The position numbers and the translations under genes are program-made. A stretch of 64,000 nucleotides of DNA, taken from the NCBI GenBank assembly GCA_037954325.1, contig JBBMNZ010000053.1:482501-546500 (forward strand), written 5' to 3'. The notes beneath the pieces were generated by a model that saw only the letters and a list, made by a program, of their open reading frames with translations, did not search any database and was not told the origin of the DNA. The first letter of the stretch is position 1; each line of letters opens with the position of its first letter. The stretch is from Fistularia commersonii. Taxonomy: Eukaryota; Chordata; Actinopteri; Syngnathiformes; Fistulariidae. Below, in pieces: positions 11,666-24,384 of this stretch.

Positions 11666-13140
11666 AATGACACATTTGAACTGACAACTTTACCTGAAGG
11701 GAGAAAAGTAATTGGAGGAAAATGGGTATTTGCCCTTAAAGAAAATGCTGAAGGAGGACAAATATTTAAGGCCAGATATGTAGCTAAGGGTTACAATCAA
11801 ACAGAAGCCATAGACTACTATGGAACTTTTGCACCGACAGCTAACATTACATCAGTGCGGGCACTAATGCAGATAGCCGTACAAAATAACCTCATTGTCC
11901 ATCAAATGGATGTTAAGACGGCATATTTACATGCTCCTATACATGAGGAGATTTTCTTGGAACAACCAGAAGGGTTTGAAATGATGTCAGAAACAGGAGA
12001 GAAACTAGTGTATAGATTAAAGAAATCTCTTTATGGCCTGAAACAATCAGGAAGAAACTGGTATGAACTCCTTAATGACCATTTAGAACAGGACAACTTT
12101 GTGAGAAATCTCTCTGACCACTGTGTGTACAGAAAACAGACGGAAAATGGTGACACAATCATTGTAATAATTTGGGTAGATGATTTAATTATTGCAGCAA
12201 GCAGCAATGATGCACTCAGCACATTTAAACAGAACATGAAATTCAAGTTCAACATGAAAGACCTGGGGAAACTATCATATTTTTTGGGCATACAATTTGA
12301 ACAAAAGGGGGATGAAATCAAAATGAACCAGACAAAGTACATCCTAAAAATGCTAGAGAGATTTGGAATGTCAGAATGTAAAGCAAGATCTACTCCAAGT
12401 GAGCAAAAATTAGAGGGCATCCCTGTAGCTGATGAAAATGAGCAAAGTGAACCTGTCGACCCCAAAGAATATCGTGAGATTGTAGGCAGTCTTATTTATG
12501 CCATGACTTGCACCAGACCTGATATCAGCTGGATAGTGAGCAAACTATCACAGAATCTGGCAATGGCAAAAGTAAAAAATGTAGTAGCTCCAAAACATGT
12601 TCTGAGGTTTTTGAAGGGGACAGCTGATTATGAACTAAGTTTCAAGACAAATAAGGAGGATTTGAACCTGATAGCTTACAGTGATTCAGACTGGGCATCA
12701 TCTGTAGAAGACAGACGTAGCACTACAGGCTACTGTTTCAGTTTAACAAAACAAGGCCCAGCCATTGCATGGAAGTCAAGGAAACAGCCCACAGTGGCCC
12801 TGTCAACATGTGAGGCTGAATACATCGGCCGAGCCACCACCGCACAAGAAAACATGTACCTGTCTCAACTGTTAAACGGTATGGACAACAAAATGTACAG
12901 TTGCACAACAATCTACGGAGACAATCAGGGGGCCATCGCACTGAGTAAGAATCCTGTAAACAGACAAAGGTCAAAACACATTGATGTAAAATATCATTTC
13001 ATTCGTGAAGCACTCAGTGAGGGTTAAATAAATCTTATCTATTGTCCATCAGAGGACATGTTGGCAGACATCTTGACAAACTCATGACAAAGGTAACAAT
13101 AGAAAAATTCAAAAAGTGGTTCTTTGGAAATTAAAATGTC
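11666..13140 (+). pseudogene. pol: Copia-A1 reverse transcriptase and RNase H
   Basis: Copies element RNA to DNA and removes the RNA strand. In frame order: GGKWVFALKEN, QMDVKTAYLHAP, SLYGLKQSGRNWYE, the catalytic box WVDDLIIAAS at 12173 (the YVDD equivalent), FLGIQF, then RNase H with AYSDSDWASS at about 12677, LSTCEAEYIG at about 12799 and GDNQGAIAL. TAA at 13025 interrupts just before YCPSEDMLADILT, the normal copia C-terminus. In that terminal segment one A is missing (ACAAAC against ACAAAAC in Copia-A3), which ends the frame early at a TGA. Catalytic residues are intact. Confidence 0.93.
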
Positions 13141-13167
13141 CAAAGTTTTTTTTTGGATGTTGAGATC

Positions 13168-13176
13168 AAGAGGGGG
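13168..13176 (+). other. Polypurine tract of Copia-A1
   Basis: AAGAGGGGG directly before the 3' LTR start TGTTGA. This is the expected primer for plus-strand DNA synthesis. The same tract is at 62456-62464 and, on the minus strand, at 52627-52635. Confidence 0.88.
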
Positions 13177-13532
13177 TGTTGAAATAGGTGATCTCATTAG
13201 TTTTATTTGAGTTTACATTCTAGTATACATATGTTGTATTTGTATCTACTCTCAGGAAATGCATGGCACTTTATGACAAGGTTTGGGACTTGTTTTAGTT
13301 TTTCGCGACTGTTCAGCTAACTTGACGTTAACTTCTACGTCAGTGTTTTTTTTTTGGTATCGCGGTGCTGGCGGGAATTTTTCCCTCACTCTGTACTGTA
13401 CATGTCCCATGGCTAACCGATGTTGATTCCCGGAGCTGTGAAGAAGAAAATAAAAGACGATTCAAACAAGGCAAACTTGTGAATTCCTTCCGAAACATGG
13501 AAAACGAAGAAGCTGCGAACTTAAACGCAACA
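13177..13532 (+). repeat. 3' LTR of Copia-A1
   Basis: 356 bases, TGTTGAAATAGG to AACGCAACA, with AATAAA at 13449-13454. Flanked on the right by GTTTG. It appears identical to the 3' LTR of Copia-A2 at 62465-62820. Confidence 0.95.
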
Positions 13533-13537
13533 GTTTG
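13533..13537 (+). repeat. Target-site duplication (GTTTG), right of Copia-A1
   Basis: Matches 8701-8705; the interrupted Sat-GT hallmark resumes immediately as GTTGTGGATGCG. Confidence 0.9.
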
Positions 13538-13588
13538 GTTGTGGATGCGTTTCGGCTAATGCTATTAGCACAGCTATGATGAGTTAAG

Positions 13589-13620
<32 letters not shown>

Positions 13621-14433
13621 CTGTGTGTGTGTGTGTGTGCGTGTGTGTGAGTGTGAATTTGTTTAGGTGGGGGGGGGTCGCGGACAGGGAGTACCGGGGC
13701 CTCGAGCGGATGAGCTGAGGAGCGGAGGAGGGCAGAAGCCTGGCCCGTGATTCGCTTATGTCCAGCGGTTCGGGAATTCCAGGGCCCAAAGCGGAGGAGC
13801 GATGGAGCTGAGAAGCGGAGGAGCGGAGGTAATGTTTCTCCTCTCAGAGGCGGGGAAGTTTGGGGGCAGAAGAACCCCTTAGACTGGCTAATGTGAGCAT
13901 ACTCCGGACATAGATCCCCCGGACGTATGATTGGAGCTCTCGGACCATTGGGCACACACATGTGAATGAGTGGATGAGCTAATGTTTGTTTGGTTGTGGA
14001 TGCGTTTCGGCTAATGCTATTAGCACAGCTATGATGAGTTAAGGTGTGTGTGTATGTGTGTGTGTGTGTGTGTGTGTTTGTGTGTTTTTGTGTGTGTGTG
14101 AGTGTGTTTGTGTGTGTATGTGTGAGAGTTTGTTTAGGTGGGGGGGGGGAGTACCAGAGCCCATACAGGAGGAGCGGTGGAGCTGAGAAGCGGAGGTAAT
14201 TTTTCTCCTCTCAGAGGCGGGGAAGCTTGGGGGCAGAAGAACCCCTTAGACCGGCCAATGTGAGCCTTCTTCGGACATAGATCACCCGGACGTATGACTG
14301 GAGCTCCCGTACCTCTAGGCACACACATATGTGAATGAGTGGATGAGCTAATGTTTGTTTTGTTGTGGATACGTTTTGGCCAATGCTATTAGCACAGCTA
14401 TGATGAGTTCAGGTGTGTGTGTGTGTGTTTGTG

Positions 14434-14504
<71 letters not shown>

Positions 14505-14793
14505 GTTTATCTGTGTGTGAGAGTTTGTTTTGGTGGGTGGGTGGGGGGGGGGGGTGTTCCCGCGGACAGGGAGTACCAGGGCCTGGAGCGGATGAGGTGA
14601 GGAGCGGAGGAGGGCAGAAGCCCGGACCGTGATTCGCTTATGTTCAGCGGTTCGGGAGTTCCAGGGCCCAAAGCGGAGAAGCGGAGGACAGCAAAAGCCC
14701 TGTCCGCAATTCACCTGAGTCTGGCGGATCGGTAGTACCTGGTTCCGCAGCGGAGGAGCGGAGGAGCGGAGGAGCGGAGCAAAGCGGAAGACC
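13538..14793. repeat. Sat-GT, block 2
   Basis: Continues the array split by Copia-A1. The segment at 13681-13800 (CGGACAGGGAGTACC, CTCGAGCGGATGAGC, GATTCGCTTATGTCCAGCGG, TTCCAGGGCCC) is the block that is amplified at 19001-34100. Long (TG)n at 14413-14500. The unit at 14620-14793 passes into LINE sequence through GCGGAGCAAAGCGGAAG. Repeated almost unchanged at 62821-64000, there with a shorter (TG)n. Confidence 0.9.
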
Positions 14794-15326
14794 GTCTTAA
14801 TAACAAGGAAATTACAGATGAGGCTATAATTTCCACAGAAATCTTTAAATTCTATCGCCACCTATACACTTCGACATTGTCAAAAAGCGATTGTGACTCC
14901 TTTCCAACAAATATTCCTCAACATATCCCAAAAATAAACAACAACAAACAATATATGTTTGTTTTGTATATGTTTATATATAATCAACAAAAAATATACA
15001 GTTTGATATCTGAGATTCCTTGTGAGTCGCCAACTTAATTACATGTTGTACTCCCCTTGCAATCTTTTTTTCGTTTTAATTTTTTATTAGTCTATCTATT
15101 GATTTAATTATTTCATTTTAATTTCTTTTTTTGTCTAGCACTGTAAATTTCTCACAAACCGTTAACACTATTAACTTCTGATTCCATACAGAACGAATGT
15201 CCTTATGTCCTTTGCTTCCTCATGCCTGGTTGTTTCATTCACATTCAGTTCTACCTTGCCATGTTTATTTGTACATTTGTATAGTTGTGTGTACTATTTA
15301 TGTTCAATTCAAAAAAAAAAAAAAAA
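14794..15326 (+). mobile_element. Internally deleted LINE, copy 1
   Basis: Starts with an ORF2 fragment reading NNKEITDEAIISTEIFKFY-like sequence, the stretch that precedes reverse transcriptase in L1-type ORF2. After about 150 bases it passes directly into the LINE 3' UTR (CAGTTTGATATCTGAGATTCC, then T-rich sequence, GTTAACACTATTAAC) and ends in a poly(A) tail at 15311-15326. Reverse transcriptase is absent. Copies at 44606-45137 and 51862-52270 share the same inner join, so it behaves as a defined short derivative, or was duplicated with its flanks. Confidence 0.8.
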
Positions 15327-15791
15327 GAATGAGAGGCTGAGAAAATCTCCATGTCTCTCTCTCCCCCCCCCTTAATGCCGCCCCCCCCCCCCCTTCCTCA
15401 CGGCGGCCGACGCAACGCGATTCTCGCCGTTGTTGTGGAAGTAGGGAAAAGGATTCCCCGCGTCGGTGCGAGCGATGCGTTTCAAGGCGTATTGCATGTG
15501 TGTATGGGGGGGGGGGGTCTACAGGACACCGCAGACCGGCAATGGTGCACCTTCTCCGGACATCGATCACCGAAACGTCGGCGTGGAGCTCCCGGAGCAG
15601 CCGGCGTGTACATGTGAATGAATGGAGGAGCTAATGTGTGTGGGGTGGTGGTGGTGGTGGTGTGGGGGGGGGGGGGGGGGCGTTTCGGCTAATGCTATCA
15701 GCACAGCTATGATTATCCCCAGAACGTTGAGAACGAGCTCCCGGAACTCCAGACATGCGTATATAAAAGAGTGGAATTAAGGTGTGTGTGA

Positions 15792-15872
<81 letters not shown>

Positions 15873-15895
15873 TGTGTGTGTGTGTGTGTATGTGT
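15327..15895. repeat. Composite satellite module 1 with (TG)n
   Basis: Begins GAATGAGAGGCTGAG after the LINE poly(A), has C-rich and G-rich runs, then GACCGGCAATGGTGCACC, CTCCGGACATCG and GTGGAGCTCCCGGAGC, a diverged Sat-GT core. Next come a G-run, the CGTTTCGGCTAATGCTATCA hallmark, CAGAACGTTGAGAACGAGC and a (TG)n tract at 15782-15895. The same arrangement precedes the LINE copies at 41302 and 49146 and the LINE stub at 45647. Confidence 0.82.
15760..15769 (+). promoter_or_regulatory. TATA-like motif in composite module
   Basis: TATATAAAAG lies just before the (TG)n tract. Identical at 41186, 45567 and 49040. It aligns with CACATGTGAATGAG of ordinary Sat-GT units, so it may be chance divergence. 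No initiator or product supports promoter activity. Confidence 0.2.
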
Positions 15896-17044
15896 GGGAC
15901 AGAAATAATGTCGGGGACAGAAATTGTTATTAGCCTGCTGGCAGATGACACAACCTTAGTTTTGAAAAATGAACATCAAGTCCCAATAAGCGTTGAAAAA
16001 ATTAAAACATTCTACAAGGCTTCAGGATTGTCATTAAACTTAAAGAAATGCAAACTTCTTGAGCTGCATGACTCACCACTAAAGGAAATCAGCAATGTTC
16101 CTATCAAATCAGAAATAAAATACTTGAGCATTTTCCTATCTAAGGACCAAAAGTTAAATCAGTCCAGGAACATTGAATCTAAACTGAATCAAAGTAAAGC
16201 TAAATTGAATATATGGCTCCAAAGAGATTTATCAATATTAGGCCCGATATATTTGACTAAAATGGAATGTTTATCCAGATGTATATACCCAGTGTATTCC
16301 AATGCTGCTCCAAATCAACTCATAAAATCTATTAACCAAATAAATTTCAACTTTATCTGGAGGAACAAACCACACCATCTAAAAAAATCACATATGGGGA
16401 AAGAAACAAGTGACGGAGGGCTGAAAGTGATAGAGTTGGACTGCCTGAATGGGACATTGAAGGTGAACTGGTTGAAATCCTGGATCAAACATCATCATTT
16501 TTTCTGGTATTGTACTCCAAACTACTTATTCAACATAGTCGGCAGCCTAAGTCTTCTACTTATCTCTGACTTGGATATCAACAAGATTCCTGTCCAATTT
16601 TCAGAGTTCCATAAACAAATACTATTATAATGGAAAATGATATATGTACACAATTTCTCACCACACAGTACAATAATTTGGAACAATCGATATGTACTGC
16701 ATGGCAACAAACCTCTGTTTTACAAGGAATGCTTTGAGAAAGGTATATGGTCAATAATTGACTTGATGGATGACAATGGCAGTCGTCTAGACTATGAACA
16801 GTTCTGTACTACACACAGATTTAAGCCTCCCATATTAGAGTTGATAAAGTTACGAAACGCACTGCCTCGACAATTTGTATTCCTGACCAAAAATATAATG
16901 ACGCACCAAACCGTACAACCACAGTTACCCCGACTATCACTCCAGGGAATCTCAATTCCGGACAGAAAGTGCACCAACTCCTTTATTAGGACATGTTTCA
17001 CAGGAAACTTATTCCCTGGACGTCAAAACAAAAATAATATTTGA
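15896..17044 (+). pseudogene. LINE ORF2 C-terminal half, copy 1 (first frame)
   Basis: Remnant of the endonuclease/reverse-transcriptase protein. The catalytic ADD of the RT is at 15941-15949, followed by SGLSLNLKKCKLLEL, IKYLSIFLSKD, LTKMECLSRCIYPVYSNAA and FNFIWRNKPHH, the usual RT-thumb and connector order. TAA at 16628 replaces the Tyr codon TAC seen in copy 2. The frame continues through NNRYVLHGNKPLF and stops at 17042. The endonuclease and RT finger motifs are absent, so it is nonfunctional. Confidence 0.85.
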
Positions 17045-17138
17045 AATGAATTTGATAAGGAATCGATTGCCACGCTGCGAACTATGTATCTGACTCTACC
17101 CATACCCCCCAAGGCACAAAGAAACCCACTTCTAAATT

Positions 17139-17441
17139 ATGAATGACATCTACCCATCTAAGGAATTATTGAGGGTACACTTTACTTTTGAAGATAATAT
17201 TTGTACATTTTGTGAAGACAACATTGAAACCACTGACCATATATTTTTTCTCATTCTCATTCCATCATCACTAGTTTCCCTCTCAAAAGATGATATCACA
17301 TTTGGTTTACTTATAAGCAACATAACAGATGAACTCCGTGTCAATGTTCTTTTAGGCCTGGCCAAGTTCTTCATTCACAAAAACAGAATGCAAAAATGCT
17401 CCCCAAATTTTAATTTCTTCATAAACGATTTTGAATTATAA
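17139..17441 (+). pseudogene. LINE ORF2 C-terminal tail, copy 1 (second frame)
   Basis: After a frameshift between 17044 and 17139, homology to an L1-type C-terminus resumes: LLRVHFTFEDNICTFCEDN, with CX2C at 17202 and 17211 and a His about nine residues later (ETTDHIFF). In L1-type proteins this is part of a Cys/His motif; the usual final Cys is not evident. The three copies share the same frame change, so it predates duplication. Confidence 0.75.
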
Positions 17442-18048
17442 AAAAAAATCCTTAAAACTTATGGAAAAATCCAAAAACTAAAAAATATACAGTTACCCAT
17501 GTCTGAGATTCCTTTTTTTTTGAAAAAAAAAAACAAACAAAAAAAAAAAAAAAACTTAATTACATGTTATATTCCCCTTGCAATTTTTTTTTCGTTTTAA
17601 TTTTTTATTTGTCTATCTATTGATTTAATTATTTCCTTTTAATTTCTTTTTTTGTCTAGCACTGTAAATTTCTCACAAACCGTTAACACTATTAACTTCT
17701 GATTACATACAGAACAAATGTCCTTATGTCCGTTGCTTCCTCATCCCTGGTTGTTTCATTGACATTCAGTTCTACCTTGCCATGTTTATTTGTACATTTG
17801 TATATTTGTGTGTACTATTTATGTTCAATTAAAAACAGTTTGATGTCTCAGATTCCTTGTGAACGGCCAACTTAATTACATGTTATATTCCCCTTACAAT
17901 TTTTTTTTTTAGTTTTTAATTTTATTTTTCTATCTATTTATTTAATTATTTCCTTTTAATTTTCTTTTTTGTCTAGCATTAAAAAATTCTCGCGAACCGT
18001 TAACACTATTAACTTCTGATTACATACAGAACGAATGCCCTTATGTCT
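17442..18048 (+). repeat. LINE 3' UTR with two tandem tail units
   Basis: AT-rich. Two related units start near 17480 and 17836; each has TGAGATTCC or TCAGATTCC, TTAATTACATGTTATATTCCCC, TTTAATTATTTCC and GTTAACACTATTAACTTCTG. The first ends TTCAATTAAAAA and runs straight into the second, which lacks a poly(A) and stops at CCCTTATGTC. Either one tail inserted behind another or a tandem duplication occurred. Confidence 0.75.
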
Positions 18049-19000
<952 letters not shown>

Positions 19001-19329
19001 AGGGCCTGGAGCGGATGAGCAGAGGAGAGGCGGAGAGCAGAAGCCCGGCCCGGTTCGGGATTTCCAGGGTCCAAAGCGGGGGAGCAAAGAAGCGGAGGGG
19101 GGGAGGAGAGCAGAAGAGCAGAAGACTGGCCCGGAATTCACCGAAGTCCCGCATATCGGGAGTTCAAGGGCCCGGAGCGGAAGAGAGGAGGAGCGGAGGA
19201 GCGGAGGAGCGGGGGAGCGGAGGAGCGGAGGAGCGGAGGAGCGGAGGAGCGGAGGAGCGGAGGAGAGCGGAAGCCCGGCCAACAATTCGCCTGAGTCCCG
19301 CGGAGAGGGGGTACCAGGGCCTGGAGCCT

Positions 19330-22300
19330 GATTCGCTTATGTCCAGCAGTTCAGGAGTACCAGGGTCAGGAGCGGAGGAGCGGAGGAGCGGATGAGCAGA
19401 AGAACGTTTAAGCGGTGGAGCGGAGGAGCGGATGAGCGGAGGAGAGTGGAATCCGGCCGACATCTCGCCTGAGTCCCGCGGAAAGGGAGTCCCAGGGCCT
19501 GGAGCCTGATTCGCTTATGGCCAGCAGTTCAGGAGAACCGAGCCCAGAGCGGAGGAGCGGAGGAGCGGAGGAGCGGAGGAGCGGAGGAGCGGAGGAGAGC
19601 GGAAACCCGGCCAACAATTCGCCTAAGTCCCGCGGAGAGGGAGTACCAGGGCCTGGAGCCTGATTCGCTATGTCCAGCAGTTCAGGAGTACCAGGGCCGG
19701 AGCAAAAGAGCGGAGGAGCGGAGGAGCGGAGGAGCGGAGGAGCGGAGGAGCGGATAAGCGAATGAGCTGAGGAGAGCGGAAGCCCGGCCGGCAATTCGCC
19801 TTAGTCCCGCGGAGAGGGAGTACCAGGTCCTGGAGCCTGATTCGCTTATGTCCAGCAGTTCAGGAGTACCAGGGCCAGGAGCGGAGGAGCGGAGGAGCGG
19901 ATGAGCAAAATAACGTTTAAGCGGTGGAGCGGAGGAGCGGATGAGCGGAGGAGAGCGGAATCCGGCCGACAATTCGCCTGAGTCCCGCGGAAAGGGAGTA
20001 CCAGGGCCAGAAGCGTGATTTAATGATGTTCAGCAATTCAGGAGTACCAGGCCGAGGTGCGGAGGAGCGGAGGGGCGGATGAGTGGAGGAGCGGAGGTGG
20101 GGGGGAGAGCGGAAGACCGGCCCACATTTCGCCTGAGTCCCGCTGATTGGGAGTACCAGGGCCTGGAGCCTGATTCGCTTATGGCAAGCAGTTCAGGAGT
20201 ACCAGGGCCCAGAGCGGCGGAGCGGCGGAGCGGAGGAGCGGAGGAGCGGAGGAGCGGAGGAGCGGAGGAGCGGAGGAGCGGAGGAGCGGAGGAGAGCGGA
20301 AGCCCGGCCGACAATTCGCCTTAGTCCAGCGGAGAGGGAGTACCAGGGCCTGGAGCCTGATTCGCTTATGTCCAGCAGTTAGGGGGAGTACCAGGGCCGG
20401 AGCGGAGGAGCGGAGGAGCGGATGAGCAGAAGAACGTTTAAGCGGTGGAGCGGAGGGGCGGACGAGCGGAGGAGAGCGGAATCCGGCCGACATCTCGCCT
20501 GAGTCCCGCGGAAAGGGAGTACCAGGGCCTGGAGCCTGATTCGCTTATGGCAAGCAGTTCAGGAGAACCGGGCCCAGAGCGGAGGAGCGGAGGAGCGGAG
20601 GAGCGGAGGAGCGGAGGAGCGGAGGAGAGCGGAAGCCCGGCCAACAATTCGCCTAAGTCCCGCGGAGAGGGAGTACCAGGGCCAGGAGCCTGATTCGCTA
20701 TGTCCAGCAGTTCAGGAGTACCAGGGCCGGAGCGGAGAAACGGAGGAGCGGAGGAGCGGAGGAGCGGATAAGCGGATAAGCGGATGAGCTGAGGAGAGCG
20801 GAAGCCCGGCCGGCAATTTGCCTGAGTCCCGCGGAGAGGGAGTACCAGGTCCTGGAACCTGATTCGCTTATGTCCAGCAGTTCAGGAGTACCAGGTCCAC
20901 GAGCGGAGGAGCGGAGGAGCAGATGAGCAGAAGAACGTTTAAGCGGTGGAGCGGAGGAGCGGATGAGCGGAGGAGAGCGGAATCCGGCCGACATCTCGCC
21001 TGAGTCCCGCGGAAAGGGAGTACCAGGGCCTGGAGCCTGATTCGCTTATGGCAAGCAGTTCAGGAGAACCGGGCCCAGGTGCGGAGGAGCGGAGGAGCGG
21101 AGGAGAGCGGAAGCCCGGCCAACAATTCGCCTAAGTCCCACGGAGAGGGAGTACCAGGGCCAGGAGCCTGATTCGCTATGTCCAGCAGTTCAGGAGTACC
21201 AGGGCCGGAGCGGAGGAACGGAGGAGCGCAGGAGCGGAGGAGCGGAGGAGCGGAGGAGCGGAGGAGCGGAGGAGCGGATGAGCTGAGGTGAGCGGAAGCC
21301 CGGTCGGCAATTCGCCTGAGTCCCGCGGAGAGGGAGTACCAAGTCCTGGAGCCTGATTCGCTTATGTCCAGCAGTTAGGGGGAGTACCAGGGCCGGAGCG
21401 GAGGAGCGGAGGAGCGGATGAGCAGAAGAACGTTTAAGCGGTGGAGCGGAGGGGCGGACGAGCGGAGGAGAGCGGAATCCGGCCGACATCTCGCCTGAGT
21501 CCCGCGGAAAGGGAGTACCAGGGCCTGGAGCCTGATTCGCTTATGGCAAGCAGTTCAGGAGAACCGGGCCCAGAGCGGAGGAGCGGAGGAGCGGAGGAGC
21601 GGAGGAGCGGAGGAGCGGAGGAGCGGAGGAGAGCGGAAGCCCGGCCAACAATTCGCCTAAGTCCCGCGGAGAGGGAGTACCAGGGCCAGGAGCCTGATTC
21701 GCTATGTCCAGCAGTTCAGGAGTACCAGGGCCGGAGCGGAGAAACGGAGGAGCGGAGGAGCGGAGGAGCGGAGGAGCGGATAAGCGGATGAGCTGAGGAG
21801 AGCGGAAGCCCGGCCGGCAATTTGCCTGAGTCCCGCGGAGAGGGAGTACCAGGTCCTGGAACCTGATTCGCTTATGTCCAGCAGTTCAGGAGTACCAGGG
21901 TCAGGAGCGGAGGAGCGGAGGAGCGGATGAGCAGAAGAACGTTTAAGCGGTGGAGCGGAGGAGCGGATGAGCGGAGGAGAGTGGAATCCGGCCGACATCT
22001 CGCCTGAGTCCCGCGGAAAGGGAGTCCCAGGGCCTGGAGCCTGATTCGCTTATGGCCAGCAGTTCAGGAGAACCGAGCCCAGAGCGGAGGAGCGGAGGAG
22101 CGGAGGAGCGGAGGAGCGGAGGAGCGGAGGAGAGCGGAAACCCGGCCAACAATTCGCCTAAGTCCCGCGGAGAGGGAGTACCAGGGCCTGGAGCCTGATT
22201 CGCTATGTCCAGCAGTTCAGGAGTACCAGGGCCGGAGCAAAGGAGCGGAGGAGCGGAGGAGCGGAGGAGCGGAGGAGCGGAGGAGCGGATAAGCGAATGA

Positions 22301-24384
22301 GCTGAGGAGAGCGGAAGCCCGGCCGGCAATTCGCCTTAGTCCCGCGGAGAGGGAGTACCAGGTCCTGGAGCCTGATTCGCTTATGTCCAGCAGTTCAGGA
22401 GTACCAGGGCCAGGAGCGGAGGAGCGGAGGAGCGGATGAGCAAAATAACGTTTAAGCGGTGGAGCGGAGGAGCGGATGAGCGGAGGAGAGCGGAATCCGG
22501 CCGACAATTCGCCTGAGTCCCGCGGAAAGGGAGTACCAGGGCCAGAAGCGTGATTTAATGATGTTCAGCAATTCAGGAGTACCAGGCCGAGGTGCGGAGG
22601 AGCGGAGGGGCGGATGAGTGGAGGAGCGGAGGTGGGGGGGAGAGCGGAAGACCGGCCCACATTTCGCCTGAGTCCCGCGGATTGGGAGTACCAGGGCCTG
22701 GAGCCTGATTCGCTTATGGCAAGCAGTTCAGGAGTACCAGGGCCCAGAGCGGCGGAGCGGCGGAGCGGAGGAGCGGAGGAGCGGAGGAGCGGAGGAGCGG
22801 AGGAGCGGAGGAGCGGAGGAGAGCGGAAGCCCGGCCGACAATTCGCCTTAGTCCAGCGGAGAGGGAGTACCAGGGCCTGGAGCCTGATTCGCTTATGTCC
22901 AGCAGTTAGGGGGAGTACCAGGGCCGGAGCGGAGGAGCGGAGGAGCGGATGAGCAGAAGAACGTTTAAGCGGTGGAGCGGAGGGGCGGACGAGCGGAGGA
23001 GAGCGGAATCCGGCCGACATCTCGCCTGAGTCCCGCGGAAAGGGAGTACCAGGGCCTGGAGCCTGATTCGCTTATGGCAAGCAGTTCAGGAGAACCGGGC
23101 CCAGAGCGGAGGAGCGGAGGAGCGGAGGAGCGGAGGAGCGGAGGAGAGCGGAAGCCCGGCCAACAATTCGCCTAAGTCCCGCGGAGAGGGAGTACCAGGG
23201 CCAGGAGCCTGATTCGCTATGTCCAGCAGTTCAGGAGTACCAGGGCCGGAGCGGAGAAACGGAGGAGCGGAGGAGCGGAGGAGCGGATAAGCGGATAAGC
23301 GGATGAGCTGAGGAGAGCGGAAGCCCGGCCGGCAATTTGCCTGAGTCCCGCGGAGAGGGAGTACCAGGTCCTGGAACCTGATTCGCTTATGTCCAGCAGT
23401 TCAGGAGTACCAGGGCCACGAGCGGAGGAGCGGAGGAGCAGATGAGCAGAAGAACGTTTAAGCGGTGGAGCGGAGGAGCGGATGAGCGGAGGAGAGCGGA
23501 ATCCGGCCGACATCTCGCCTGAGTCCCGCGGAAAGGGAGTACCAGGGCCTGGAGCCTGATTCGCTTATGGCAAGCAGTTCAGGAGAACCGGGCCCAGGTG
23601 CGGAGGAGCGGAGGAGCGGAGGAGAGCGGAAGCCCGGCCAACAATTCGCCTAAGTCCCACGGAGAGGGAGTACCAGGGCCAGGAGCCTGATTCGCTATGT
23701 CCAGCAGTTCAGGAGTACCAGGGCCGGAGCGGAGGAACGGAGGAGCGCAGGAGCGGAGGAGCGGAGGAGCGGAGGAGCGGAGGAGCGGAGGAGCGGATGA
23801 GCTGAGGTGAGCGGAAGCCCGGTCGGCAATTCGCCTGAGTCCCGCGGAGAGGGAGTACCAAGTCCTGGAGCCTGATTCGCTTATGTCCAGCAGTTAGGGG
23901 GAGTACCAGGGCCGGAGCGGAGGAGCGGAGGAGCGGATGAGCAGAAGAACGTTTAAGCGGTGGAGCGGAGGGGCGGACGAGCGGAGGAGAGCGGAATCCG
24001 GCCGACATCTCGCCTGAGTCCCGCGGAAAGGGAGTACCAGGGCCTGGAGCCTGATTCGCTTATGGCAAGCAGTTCAGGAGAACCGGGCCCAGAGCGGAGG
24101 AGCGGAGGAGCGGAGGAGCGGAGGAGCGGAGGAGCGGAGGAGCGGAGGAGAGCGGAAGCCCGGCCAACAATTCGCCTAAGTCCCGCGGAGAGGGAGTACC
24201 AGGGCCAGGAGCCTGATTCGCTATGTCCAGCAGTTCAGGAGTACCAGGGCCGGAGCGGAGAAACGGAGGAGCGGAGGAGCGGAGGAGCGGAGGAGCGGAT
24301 AAGCGGATGAGCTGAGGAGAGCGGAAGCCCGGCCGGCAATTTGCCTGAGTCCCGCGGAGAGGGAGTACCAGGTCCTGGAACCTG
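19330..24384. repeat. 2.5-kb higher-order tandem duplication
   Basis: 19330-21864 recurs at 21865-24384, with offset 2,535 before about 20,500 and 2,519 after it, the shift being a changed 9-mer count. The rare GGGTCAGGAGCGG variant opens both copies. Other rare variants (GCAAAATAACG at 19905 and 22440, TGATTTAATGATG at 20010 and 22550) keep the same order. Within each copy a 1,004-base sub-repeat is visible (for example 20698 against 21702). Confidence 0.85.

Larger units (their letters stand above)
8706..13532 (+). mobile_element. Copia-A1: complete Ty1/copia-type LTR retrotransposon, coding region decayed
   Basis: The element is 4,827 bases with 356-bp LTRs, a primer site, one gag-pol frame in the order Gag, protease, integrase, RT, RNase H (Ty1/copia order), a polypurine tract and a 5-bp target duplication. 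All domains lie in one frame, interrupted by stops at 10358, 10424, 10862, 11663 and 13025 and by a 1-bp deletion near the end. The LTRs differ at about ten positions by eye, so the insertion is not brand new. It sits in a Sat-GT unit. A near-copy is at 57982-62820 and a broken minus-strand relative at 52271-53608. Confidence 0.95.
15896..18048 (+). mobile_element. 5'-truncated L1/Tx1-like LINE, copy 1
   Basis: Non-LTR retrotransposon retaining the C-terminal half of ORF2 and a 3' UTR with two related units. Its 5' end lies a few codons before the RT catalytic box and abuts (TG)n. The other two long copies (41302, 49146) begin at the same base, so these are duplications of one truncated copy rather than separate insertions. 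The family call rests on ADDTTLVLKN, LTKMECLSRCIYPVYS and the C-terminal CX2C motif, which resemble fish L1/Tx1-type ORF2. The exact clade needs a phylogeny. Confidence 0.85.

Noticed and set aside
12031..12465. Antisense frame of 144 codons over the copia RT, and similar antisense frames in both copia copies
   Set aside because: Shadow of the conserved sense frame, with no recognisable domain.
15304..15617. Small frames in the C/G-rich composite module on both strands
   Set aside because: Low-complexity Pro/Gly translations with no conserved start; they differ between the four module copies.
15760..15769. A genuine promoter driving the truncated LINE
   Set aside because: The motif aligns with ordinary diverged satellite sequence, and the LINE is a 5'-truncated relic with nothing to express.
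15782..15895. Start of a gene at the Cys-Val run before the LINE
   Set aside because: The run is translated (TG)n that happens to be in frame with the LINE remnant.
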